From: Acidobacteria bacterium Mor1
GTDB taxonomy: Bacteria; Acidobacteriota; Polarisedimenticolia; Polarisedimenticolales; Polarisedimenticolaceae
Assembly: GCA_001664505.1 (NCBI GenBank)
Contig: CP011806.1
Span: 3,659,385 to 3,723,384, forward strand
Direction: 5' to 3'
Length of the DNA: 64,000 bases
Part shown: positions 46,020-54,029 of the stretch, piece after piece
Layout: every line of letters starts with the position of its first letter
Position numbering within the stretch: position 1 is the stretch's first letter
Made by a program: the position numbers and the translations under genes
The notes under the pieces: model-generated
What the model was told of the DNA's origin: nothing
Database searches by the model: none
Seen by the model: only the letters and a program-made list of their open reading frames with translations

Positions 46020-47387
46020 TCAGGACCCCGTGGCGATCCGGTTCGACCAGGCCTGAAGCTGCGGATCCCGGGTGCCTACCGCCAGCACCGCATCGATCAG
46101 CTGCGCAGCCTGCTCCCGTTCACCGTTGCGATAGAGCGCGTAGGCCAGCACGCCCCGGGTCTGCACGTCGGCCCGACGTTCTGCCTCGGCCCGCGCAATG
46201 CGGAGCGCTTCCTCACCGCGGCCGGCGTGGTCGAGGTAGAAGCGGACCAGCTCCCGGTTGGCGTTGTCGTTGCCCTGCATCTCGCGGCGGGCGCCCTGTT
46301 CGAACCGGGCAAAGGCTTCGCCGGCCTCGGCGCGCCGTCCCGCATCGGAGAGCGCCTCGCCCAGGTAGAACCAGTTCTCCGGGTGGGGCGCGGCGGCGAG
46401 GTGTTGCCGGCGCAGGGTCACCGCCTCATCGAAGCGTCCCTGGCGGCGGCGCAGTTCCGCCTTCTCGGCGAGGGCGTAGTGGTATCCGGGGAAGAGCCGC
46501 AGAGCCTCGTCGAGCAGTTCCTCGGCGATGTCATTCCTGCTCGGTGATCCGGTCGATGCCTGCCGGCCGTAGGGCGCCTGCGGGCGATCCGATGCCGGCC
46601 GTTCACCTGCCGCCTGTAGTCCATGCAGATGAGCAAGTTGCACCAGCATCCAGGCCCGGTCCTCCACTGCCGAGGGATCGGTGCGGCTGTACGCCGCCCG
46701 CATCAGTTCGATCGAGCCTTCGAGGTCGCCGTAGATCTCACGCAGATAGGCCGCGCGGGTCAGTCCGGCGACGTTGCCCGGTCGGAGGTTGAGCATCCAC
46801 TGGGCCGCCTCCTCGGCGGCGGCGTAGTTTCCCAGCTCGACGTGGGCGTCGACCAGGAAGCCGTAGACCTGCAGGTCATCCTTGACCTTGGCGTGGAGCG
46901 CTTCCGCCGCGGCAAGAGCGGCGGCGAACTCGTGGCGGCCCAGCAGCACCCAGGTGCGGGCCTTCATCGCGTTGAAATCGTCGGGGCGCAAACCGAGTGC
47001 CCGGTCGATGGCGGCGTCGGCACGCAGGTAGTGGATGCCGTCCGCCGTCTCCCGGGCCCGGCGAGCGTTGGCCATGGCGAAGCGCACGTAGCCGGCAGGA
47101 TCTTCGGGGTGCTTCTCGAGCACGAGCCCCGCCTGCAGGATCGCCTGCTGGGCCGGGGTGGGTTCCGCCTGGCCGTCGGCGCCGGCTCCGAGGGGCGCGT
47201 CGGCCAGAGCTTCGGCAATCGCGTCGGCGATGGCCGTCTCCGCCTTCGAGGCCCGGGCCAGCTTCGTGGTGGCCTCGGCGTCGTCGGCGTCGTGACGATG
47301 GTGGGCGCCGCCGTGGGCCAGCGCCGGGGTCACTGCCGCGAGCAGGAGCATGAGCGCGGCGGCCGGCAAACAGATTCGCTTGAGCAT
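46020..47387 (-). CDS. Exported TPR protein with His-rich N-terminus
   Basis: A signal peptide (CLPAAALMLLLAAVTPALA) is followed by HGGAHHRHDADDAE, a possible metal-binding segment, and then by about ten TPR-like helical pairs up to the C-terminus (for example YAAAEEAAQWMLNLRPGNVA and YHYALAEKAELRRRQGRFDE). No catalytic domain is seen. ATG 47387 has GGGAG upstream; a longer upstream frame lacks conservation. 455 aa, presumably periplasmic. It lies 190 nt after the DUF4331 gene on the same strand, so the two are probably co-transcribed, and it converges with the anti-sigma gene. It may help assemble or deliver the DUF4331 protein, which is inference. Confidence 0.85.
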   Translation of the reverse strand: MLKRICLPAAALMLLLAAVTPALAHGGAHHRHDADDAEATTKLARASKAETAIADAIAEALADAPLGAGADGQAEPTPAQQAILQAGLVLEKHPEDPAGYVRFAMANARRARETADGIHYLRADAAIDRALGLRPDDFNAMKARTWVLLGRHEFAAALAAAEALHAKVKDDLQVYGFLVDAHVELGNYAAAEEAAQWMLNLRPGNVAGLTRAAYLREIYGDLEGSIELMRAAYSRTDPSAVEDRAWMLVQLAHLHGLQAAGERPASDRPQAPYGRQASTGSPSRNDIAEELLDEALRLFPGYHYALAEKAELRRRQGRFDEAVTLRRQHLAAAPHPENWFYLGEALSDAGRRAEAGEAFARFEQGARREMQGNDNANRELVRFYLDHAGRGEEALRIARAEAERRADVQTRGVLAYALYRNGEREQAAQLIDAVLAVGTRDPQLQAWSNRIATGS

Positions 47388-47577
47388 GGAAGTCTCCCGT
47401 TGCCGCCCTGGCGGCGCGAATGTCTTGACGTTTCGGGGAAGCGAGGCGGGGATCCGAATCCCCCGGCCTCCGTGACAAAAACCGTCCGCCGCCGGGCGTG
47501 GGCATCGGGGCTGTCCCGGCCCGGCGGCGAACGAGGCGGCGGCGCGGATGTTCAAACACGCCGCCGCGAGGGCGGAC

Positions 47578-49140
47578 TTACTCGACCGGACCGCCTCCCG
47601 GCTCACCGGGATCGAGATGCCGGCGGTTGCGACCGTCGGGAGAGGAGGCCACGTAGGGGAAGGCCTCGCGGTACGGCGCGTCGTTGACGTTGACGCCGTC
47701 GCCCAGGCTGTTGTTGGGGAAACGGTTGAAATCGGGGATCAAGACACCGCCGACGCCTACCCGCAGCACGACGTCGGTGACATCGTCGAACACCCGGCGA
47801 CCGTTGGGGAAGCCGGCGGCGTCCCCGGCGATCAGCCCCAGGCGGCTGGCCTGGCCCACCGGCGTGGCGGACACACCGGTGTTGAGCCGCAGCATGTCGG
47901 CGATCGGACCGGCCGGGGTACCTTCGGCGGCGATCGGCGCGGCGTAGGTCACCAGCGGCAGCAGATCGGTGCGCGGCGCGGCCGGCACCTCGAGGGCGCC
48001 GCCGTAGAGCGCCTCGACGATCTCGACGATCGGCGGATCGAGGAAGAAGTCGGCGAACTGCTCGTCGTTCTTCGGCTGATCCATGCTGAAGCGATCCTTG
48101 GAACCGATGCCGATGATCAGCTCGTTGATCAGCGGGTTGCCCATGCGCTGGACCTGGCGCCAGTCGCCGAAGCTGTTGGAAGGCTTGGGCGAGCGACGGA
48201 TGGTGAAGGTCTGGCGCGAGGTGGAGGCCCAGATACCGAGGGTGGCGCTGGGGGAATCCGCCGGTTCGACGGCGCCGGTGCGAGTCAGCTGCTCGATCGG
48301 CACCTCGATGGCGATGTGGTTGACGGCGTAGCCGGAGACCGTGTCGCTGGCGAAGTTCTGATCGGCGGTGTCCTCGGCGGCGGTCAGCACACCGGGGATG
48401 CCGCTACCGAGGGTGCGGAAGTTGGCGGTGTCGAAGGCGGCGCCCAGGTCGATCCAGAAGGCGTCGTCGGTGGTGCCGGCGAAGACCGAGACACCGTTGT
48501 TCATGGCGTAGGTCGCCTGGCTGAACAGAGCCTCGTAGTCCATGGTGCGCGGTCCGGCGTTGACCGGCAGGGCGAAGAAGGGGGAGCCGTCGTCGTTACG
48601 CAGCTGGCGGCGGCGGATCTTCTTACCGTTGCGCAGATCGACCCGATGCACCGTGAAGGTCTGGCGCTGGTTCAGGCCGGGGTTGTCGAAGGAGGTGATC
48701 TGCGGCGGAACCCGCAGGTCGCCGGTGATCGGGTCGAAGGCGCCGTCAGGGCCGACACCGGCCAGCGCCGTGTAGACCGACGGAAGCTGGAACTCGGTCT
48801 TGAAGCGGAACTGGTAGATGATGTCCGCACGGGCGTCGAAATTGTTGTCGATGTTGATCTCGTAGAGGATCTCCGGATCGAACGGGAAGATCGTCGGACC
48901 GTTGGCCGGCTCGGCCAGCGGATCGACACCGAAGATCATCGTGACCTTCTCCGGCGTTTCGCCGGACTGCTGGTTCTCGTCGTAGCTGACGAAGGCGTAG
49001 ACATCGGTGATGTCCGCCTTGTGGTCGAGGGCCGTGATCGGCGCCTCCCGGTGGTTGGCCGCCTGCAGCGAGGTGGCAAGAAGCGGGGCGGCGACCAACA
49101 TCGCCAGGGCTCCGCGTAGGATTCCGTTCAAGCGTTTCAT
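47578..49140 (-). CDS. Exported DUF4331 protein
   Basis: The protein opens with a signal peptide (GALAMLVAAPLLATSLQA) and the DUF4331 signature ANHREAPITALDHKADITDV, followed by YAFVSYDENQQSGETPEKVT. The rest is a large beta-rich domain with conserved stretches such as DFFLDPPIVEIVEALYGG and RLGLIAGDAAGFPNGRRVFD. No enzymatic role is known to me. 520 aa, periplasmic or secreted. It is followed by the TPR gene. Genes of this family are often found near sigma/anti-sigma pairs, as here; that is recollection, not something I could check. Confidence 0.92.
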   Translation of the reverse strand: MKRLNGILRGALAMLVAAPLLATSLQAANHREAPITALDHKADITDVYAFVSYDENQQSGETPEKVTMIFGVDPLAEPANGPTIFPFDPEILYEINIDNNFDARADIIYQFRFKTEFQLPSVYTALAGVGPDGAFDPITGDLRVPPQITSFDNPGLNQRQTFTVHRVDLRNGKKIRRRQLRNDDGSPFFALPVNAGPRTMDYEALFSQATYAMNNGVSVFAGTTDDAFWIDLGAAFDTANFRTLGSGIPGVLTAAEDTADQNFASDTVSGYAVNHIAIEVPIEQLTRTGAVEPADSPSATLGIWASTSRQTFTIRRSPKPSNSFGDWRQVQRMGNPLINELIIGIGSKDRFSMDQPKNDEQFADFFLDPPIVEIVEALYGGALEVPAAPRTDLLPLVTYAAPIAAEGTPAGPIADMLRLNTGVSATPVGQASRLGLIAGDAAGFPNGRRVFDDVTDVVLRVGVGGVLIPDFNRFPNNSLGDGVNVNDAPYREAFPYVASSPDGRNRRHLDPGEPGGGPVE

Positions 49141-49535
49141 CTCGGTTCTCCGTGAATCGTCGTGTGGTGGACGGTTCGTCTGTTTCGGTCTGCCGGGGGT
49201 GGCGGGGGCGGGATTGCCCGTCGCTCGGCCGGCGCGTTTTGCTTTCTCGAGCGCGCTTCACCGACGACTACGACGGGGAGGGGGCGAGCAGATGCTCACG
49301 GTTCCCTCAAAGAAATCTCAAACCGAGAACGGGGTGAATCGGGCCTGGCGAAGGCGCAGAAAACGGCGGTTGGCGCCCCGGACCGGCCTCTGGAATAAAT
49401 GCAACGCGGCGCTGTTATCTACGGCGCAACGACAAGATCGGCCCCGAGCCGCAAACAGGCGGGGCCGCAGCGTTCCCGGGCCCCCGCAAACAGGGCACGC
49501 CCGGGGCGCCTCGAGGATGGAGAGGAGCCCGCACC
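49141..49535. other. Gap between DUF4331 gene and glutaredoxin, no gene seen
   Basis: These 395 nt separate divergent genes. Promoters must lie here but none matches sigma-70 consensus well, which would suit control by an ECF factor. A relatively AT-rich patch (49305-49330 and 49395-49430) is the likeliest promoter area. No credible small gene or stable RNA was seen. Confidence 0.4.
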
Positions 49536-49892
49536 ATGAACCCGCACACCGACCGCCCCCAGGCCGTTCCTTCGACCGGCTCCGCCGACACCGCCGGTTC
49601 CGCCACGACCCGCGCCAAGGCGCCCGTTCAGGACGCGGTACAGGACAAGCTGGCTCTCTATCACTTCGACGCCTGCCCCTACTGCGCCTTCGTCCGCCGG
49701 GCCATCGAGGCCCAGGGGCTCAAGGTCGAGCTGCGCAACATTCACGAAGACCGCACTCACTGGGAGGACCTGGTCTCAGCCCGGTCCCGCACTACCGTGC
49801 CGGTCCTGCGCATCGAGCGTCCCGACGGAAGCGTCGAGTGGATGCCCGAAAGCCGCGATATCGTGAAGTACCTGCAAGAGACCTACGCCTAG
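49536..49892 (+). CDS. Glutaredoxin-like thioredoxin-fold protein
   Basis: Residues ~36-118 form a thioredoxin-type fold with the dithiol motif CPYC (KLALYHFDACPYCAFVRRAI), the cis-proline region TTVPVLRIERPDG and the C-terminal DIVKYLQETYA. This is like glutaredoxins and GST N-terminal domains. About 35 extra disordered residues precede the fold. GGAGAGGAG precedes ATG 49536. It is probably a cytoplasmic thiol reductase. It is followed after 103 nt by a sigma factor, possibly in one transcript. Confidence 0.9.
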   Translation: MNPHTDRPQAVPSTGSADTAGSATTRAKAPVQDAVQDKLALYHFDACPYCAFVRRAIEAQGLKVELRNIHEDRTHWEDLVSARSRTTVPVLRIERPDGSVEWMPESRDIVKYLQETYA

Positions 49893-49995
49893 GACCTGGT
49901 TTCCCGGTGTCGGATTTTCCTGGGCCGGATTTTCCCGGGGCCGGCTCGCGGCCTTCCGCTAGACTCTGAAGGTACCCGCCCCCGCGGAGATCCGA

Positions 49996-50739
49996 TTGAG
50001 TCAAGGCGCCTTCCGAACCACCCGCTGGAGCGTGATCCTCAACGCCGGCAATGCCGGTGCAGGCGGGGAGTCCGGCGACAGCGCCGCAGGCTCGGCGGAG
50101 GACGCTCTCGCTCGCCTCTGCGCCGACTACTGGCATCCGGTCTACGTCTTCGTCCGCCGTTCAGGCCACCCGGCCGACCAGGCCCGGGACCTGACCCAAG
50201 AGTACTTCGCCCGCATGATCGAGCGGGAGTACCTGGCCGACGTCAAGCCGGGGATCGGCAAGTTCCGTTCGTTCCTGCTGGCCTCGGTCAAGCACTTCCT
50301 GGCCAACGCCCGCCGGGATGCGGCGGCCCAGAAGCGGGGCGGCGGCGTCCGGCCGCTGTCGCTGGACGGTGAGGACGGCGAGCAGGTCTATCACCTGGTC
50401 CCCCAGGACAACCGCACCCCCGAGAGCGCCTACGAGTACCAGTGGGCCACGACTTTGCTGGAGCGGGCCCGGCGCAAGATGGCCGCCGATCTGGAGCGCA
50501 TCGGCAAGGGGGCCCAGTTCGAGGCGGCGTCCGGCCATCTGGGCGCCGGCGGCGACCCGCTGCCCTACGAAGAGATCGCCGAGCGGCTCGGGGTCAGCGT
50601 CGATGCGGCGAAGATGGTGGTCAGCCGCCTACGCAAACGCTACGGCCGGGTGTTGCGGGAGGAGATCGCCGAGACGCTCGACGCCGGTGCCGACGTCGAG
50701 GAAGAGGTGCGGCACCTCATGGCGATCCTGCAGGGCTAG
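49996..50739 (+). CDS. ECF-like sigma factor, Acidobacteria/Planctomycetes type
   Basis: The N-terminus (FRTTRWSVILNAG) is typical of a large family of ECF-like sigma factors common in Acidobacteria and Planctomycetes. Region 2 reads LARLCADYWHPVYVFVRRSG and QARDLTQEYFARMIER; region 4 contains PYEEIAERLGVSVDAAKMVV followed by SRLRKRYGRVLREEI. It starts at TTG 49996 with GGAG upstream. 247 aa. No anti-sigma gene follows; such factors often lie beside Ser/Thr kinase genes, and here a kinase-TPR gene converges on it. Confidence 0.93.
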   Translation: MSQGAFRTTRWSVILNAGNAGAGGESGDSAAGSAEDALARLCADYWHPVYVFVRRSGHPADQARDLTQEYFARMIEREYLADVKPGIGKFRSFLLASVKHFLANARRDAAAQKRGGGVRPLSLDGEDGEQVYHLVPQDNRTPESAYEYQWATTLLERARRKMAADLERIGKGAQFEAASGHLGAGGDPLPYEEIAERLGVSVDAAKMVVSRLRKRYGRVLREEIAETLDAGADVEEEVRHLMAILQG

Positions 50740-50768
50740 CGGCAGCGCCGTGCGGCCGCCGCCATGGC

Positions 50769-53363
50769 CTAGCCGTCTCTTCGCGCTCGTACCGCCTCCA
50801 GCTTCTTGCGCGTGTCGATGCTGTCCGGGTGATCGGCGCCGTAGGCCTCCTCGCAGATCGACAGCGACTCCTCGTAGGCCTTGATCGACGCGTCCAGCCG
50901 GCCCCGCTGCTGGTAGAGATCCGCCAGGTTGTAGAGCACGTCGCTGACTCGCATGCTGCGGTCGCCGACGGTGCGCCGGTGAATCTCCAGCGCCCGGTTG
51001 TAGAGCCCCTCCGCCTCTTCGTAGCGCCCGGTCTCGAGCCGCAGTTCGGCGAGGTTGTTCAGCAGGATCGCGAAGTCGGTGCTCTCCTCGCCCACCGATT
51101 CCCGGGCGATCGCCTGGGCCGCCAGGAACTGCTCCTCGGCTTCTTCATAGCGATCCTGGATCAGGAACAGCATCCCCAGGTTGTCGGTGGTCCAGGCGAT
51201 CAGCGGGTGGTTCTCCGGCAGTGACTTGCGCCGCACGCGGATCGCCTCCCGGTAGCTGGCCTCCGCCTCTTCGTAGCGATCCTGGTAGCGGTACATCAAG
51301 CCCATGTTGTTGTGGATGTAGCCCAGGTCCGGGTGATCGGCGTCGTAGATCTGTTCGTAGATCTCCACCACCCGGCGGTAGTTGGGTTCGGCCTTGTCGA
51401 ACTGTTCCATCCGGCGATAGTTCTCGGCCACGTCGTTGTAGGAGTGCGCCGTATCCGGGTGGTTCTCGCCGAGGATCCGGCGGCGCTGCTCCAGCACCTC
51501 CTCGTGCAACGCCATGGCGGTCTTCGCCTCGCCCAGGGAGCGGTGGATGTTGGCCAGGTGGTTGCGCGATTGGATCGTCTCCGGATGTTCGACGCCGAGG
51601 GCCTGTTCCTGAATCGCCAGCACCCGCTTGGCCCGATCCACCGCCTCGGCGGCGCGGCCGCGGTTGTGGGCGGTCAGCGACAGGATGTAGTGGACCCGGG
51701 CGATCTCGAGATGGTCCGGCCCGAGTTCCTTCTCGAGGATCGCCAGCGCCTCGTTGGCGTTCTTCTCCGCCTCGTCGAACTGTCCCAACTCGTGATCGAG
51801 GATCGCCCGCTCGGCCAGGCTGCCGGCGACGGCGGGAGCGTCGTCGCCAAGGAGCGAGCGGCGCCGCGCTAACGCGTCGTCGATCAGTTCCCCGGCGCGG
51901 TCGTAGAGCCCCAGGCTCTGGTAGACCCGCCCCATGGTGCTCATCATCGTCGCCTGCAGCCGGGGCTGTGTGGTCAGCTTGAAGGAGATTTCATCCGAGG
52001 CGCGGTCCAGCAATTCCCTTGCGGTGGCGCTGTTGCCGCGGGCTTCGCCGGGGTCGGAGATCTCGAACACACCGACGAGGAAATCGGAGACCTGGGTCGC
52101 TTCGGATTCCGCGGCCATCGCCCGCTCCAGGTTTTGCTGGGACTGGCGGTAGAGCCAGGACATCCAGATGCTGAAGCCGAGCAACGTGACCAGCAGCGCC
52201 GCGATCGCCGCCGAGGCCAGACGGTTGCGGGCGATCAGCTTGCGCAGTTGATAGAGCGCGCTCGGCGGCTGGGCCAGCACCGGCTCCCGCCTGAGGTAGC
52301 GGCCCACGTCGGCGGCCAGCTCCGACGGCGAGGCGTAGCGGCGGTCCGGATCCTTGTCCAGCGCCTTCATCGCGATCAGGTCCAGGTCGCCGGCCAGATC
52401 GCGGCAGAGAGACGCGGAACTGGGGCGCCTTCGGAGCTCGGCGCTGGACTGCGCCGCGGCGCCCAGCGAGTCGATGCGGGTGCTCGGTTTCGGCGGTTGA
52501 TCCTCGCGGATCCGCCGGCGAATCTCGTCGAACCCCGCCTTGCGCAGCTCGGCCGACTCAAACGGCAGCACGCCGGTCAACAGTTCGTAGAGCAACACGC
52601 CCAGGGCGTAGACGTCGGTGCGGGTATCCACCGCCAGCGGATCCAGGGCCGCCTGCTCGGGGCTCATGTATTCCGGCGTGCCGAGCATCACCCCCTGTTC
52701 GGTGAACATCGTGTTCTCGGTCAGCGGCCGTTCGATCGCCTTGGCCACACCGAAGTCGATCACCGTCGGCTGAGGCGTACCGTCGTCGGCTTCGGCCACC
52801 AGCACGTTGCTCGGCTTCAGGTCGCGATGGACGATCCCCTTCTGGTGAGCGTGCTGGACCGCCGTACAGACCTTGTTGAACAGCTCCAGCCGCCCCCCGA
52901 CATCCATCCGCGCGCGATCGCAGTAGTCGGTCAACGGCTCGCCGTCGACATACTCCATCACGAAGTAGGGCCGGCCGTCGTCGGTCTGCCCCGCCTCGAA
53001 CAGCCGGGCAATCCCGGCGTGGTCCATCCGCGCCAGCGCCTGCTGCTCCGCCTGGAAACGCTGCAGCACCGCGGCGGTGTCCAGACCCAGCTTGATCACC
53101 TTGAGCGCAACCTTGCGTTCCACCGGCGCGGTCTGATCGGCGAGGTAGACCGCGCCCATTCCCCCCTGCCCCAGCAGCCGCACGATGCGGTAGGGGCCGA
53201 TCAAGGTGCCCGGTTCGGGCATCGCGGTGGTTCCGGCGGAGCGTTCGGCGGCGCCGCGGTCTTCTCCCCCTTCGAGAGCCAGCCGCATCAGGCAGGCCTT
53301 GCAGACCGATCCGCCCCCTTGGTTCGGGGCGCCGCACTTGGGACAGTTCGTGGAGTCGCTCAT
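50769..53363 (-). CDS. Transmembrane Ser/Thr protein kinase with zinc ribbon and C-terminal TPRs
   Basis: ATG 53363 begins with a zinc-ribbon (CPKCGAPN...CKAC, residues 7-24). The Hanks-type kinase domain covers about 56-330: glycine loop LLGQGGMGAVYLA, Lys88 in KVALKVI, catalytic loop GIVHRDLKPSN (His179-Asp181) and DFG 203-205. A single membrane helix (LASAAIAALLVTLLGFSIWM) is followed by about ten TPRs to the C-terminus. The kinase is therefore intact, with an extracytoplasmic or membrane-attached TPR sensor. The frame stays open for ~850 nt upstream of 53363, but this is low-complexity DNA. 864 aa. It converges on the ECF-like sigma factor. Likely stress-type signalling; the signal is unknown. 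Confidence 0.92.
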   Translation of the reverse strand: MSDSTNCPKCGAPNQGGGSVCKACLMRLALEGGEDRGAAERSAGTTAMPEPGTLIGPYRIVRLLGQGGMGAVYLADQTAPVERKVALKVIKLGLDTAAVLQRFQAEQQALARMDHAGIARLFEAGQTDDGRPYFVMEYVDGEPLTDYCDRARMDVGGRLELFNKVCTAVQHAHQKGIVHRDLKPSNVLVAEADDGTPQPTVIDFGVAKAIERPLTENTMFTEQGVMLGTPEYMSPEQAALDPLAVDTRTDVYALGVLLYELLTGVLPFESAELRKAGFDEIRRRIREDQPPKPSTRIDSLGAAAQSSAELRRRPSSASLCRDLAGDLDLIAMKALDKDPDRRYASPSELAADVGRYLRREPVLAQPPSALYQLRKLIARNRLASAAIAALLVTLLGFSIWMSWLYRQSQQNLERAMAAESEATQVSDFLVGVFEISDPGEARGNSATARELLDRASDEISFKLTTQPRLQATMMSTMGRVYQSLGLYDRAGELIDDALARRRSLLGDDAPAVAGSLAERAILDHELGQFDEAEKNANEALAILEKELGPDHLEIARVHYILSLTAHNRGRAAEAVDRAKRVLAIQEQALGVEHPETIQSRNHLANIHRSLGEAKTAMALHEEVLEQRRRILGENHPDTAHSYNDVAENYRRMEQFDKAEPNYRRVVEIYEQIYDADHPDLGYIHNNMGLMYRYQDRYEEAEASYREAIRVRRKSLPENHPLIAWTTDNLGMLFLIQDRYEEAEEQFLAAQAIARESVGEESTDFAILLNNLAELRLETGRYEEAEGLYNRALEIHRRTVGDRSMRVSDVLYNLADLYQQRGRLDASIKAYEESLSICEEAYGADHPDSIDTRKKLEAVRARRDG

Positions 53364-53473
53364 CTCGACGCTTCCTGACCGGATCATTGCCGGTCGTAAC
53401 GGTGTGGCCCTGGATCGCCGTCGAGAATAACGCGGGAAGCCGGCCCGCCGGTCCGCGGCACGGGGGTTCTCTC

Positions 53474-53574
53474 CCAGAAACCTCGCTGAGACCGGCACGT
53501 GTGCCACCTGTTGCCACCGTGCGCGCACTCCCGGCCACATAGTGCGCGCCGAATGGCAACGAATGACCGACGTG
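53474..53574. promoter_or_regulatory. Conserved 100-bp element, copy A
   Basis: This stretch shares with 59852-59953 (copy B) a run of 29 nt with 4 mismatches, around TTGCCAC-N2-TGCGCGCAC, plus matching CCAGAA at the left end and ACGTG at the right end. It contains 10-bp-spaced TGCCACC repeats and a long dyad (TTGCCAC...ATGGCAA; GTGCGCGCA...TGCGCGC). It lies between the kinase and the metalloprotease, which diverge. Function unknown; a binding site or promoter region is plausible. Confidence 0.65.
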
Positions 53575-53595
53575 TCGCGCAAAACGACCCGTTCT

Positions 53596-53930
53596 GGGGA
53601 GGACCCCTTGACCTCGGTCCCCGGCCCCGGCCTCCCGGCTCCCGGCCCGCGGTCCCCGGTCCCCGGTCCCCGGTCCCTCGGCCTCGATCCGGATCCGAAT
53701 CCCGATCCCGACCCCGACCCCGACCCCGGCCCCGGCCCCAGCCCCAGCCCCAGCCCCAGCCCCAGCCCCAGCCCCAGCCCGACCCCAGTCCGACCCCAGC
53801 CCCAGCCCCCAGTCCCAGCTCCCAGTCCCAGCTCCCAGTCCCAGCTCCCAGTCCCAGCTCCCAGTCCCAGTCCCAGTCCCAGCTCCAGCCCCAGCTCCAG
53901 CCCCAGCTCCAGCCCCAGCCCCCAACAAAT
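53596..53930. repeat. Degenerate hexanucleotide repeat tract, C-rich/G-rich
   Basis: A period of about 6 nt persists over ~330 nt: units drift from CCCGGT and CCCGAT through CCCCGA and CCCCGG to CCCCAG, CCCAGT/CCCAGCT and CTCCAGCCCCAG. The minus strand is a long run of GGGGCT-type units that could form G-quadruplexes. It separates copy A of the conserved element from the metalloprotease start (54030). Frames are open by chance; no gene is called. The remainder of the gap 53364-54029 holds copy A and short unassigned sequence. Confidence 0.9.
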
Positions 53931-54029
53931 CACCACCCAACCCGTTACGCCGGGTCGGCCGCCGGTCAGGAACCCCTGCAAGCCCCAGAAAGCACGAGCG
54001 ACAAGACAAGGATTCGAGGAGAAGGCGTC

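Noticed and set aside
53499-53520. Sigma-54 promoter within the conserved element
   Set aside because: The -24 GG is missing in the TGTGCCACC...TTGCC arrangement on the plus strand, and the reverse strand lacks a proper -12.
53596-53930. CRISPR-like repetitive array
   Set aside because: Repeats are 6-nt and contiguous without unique spacers, and no cas genes are near.
53499-54029. Open frame extending the metalloprotease 177 codons upstream
   Set aside because: It runs through the hexamer repeat and encodes only Pro/Arg/Gln-rich low complexity; ATG 54030 has a strong ribosome-binding site and is followed by an export signal.
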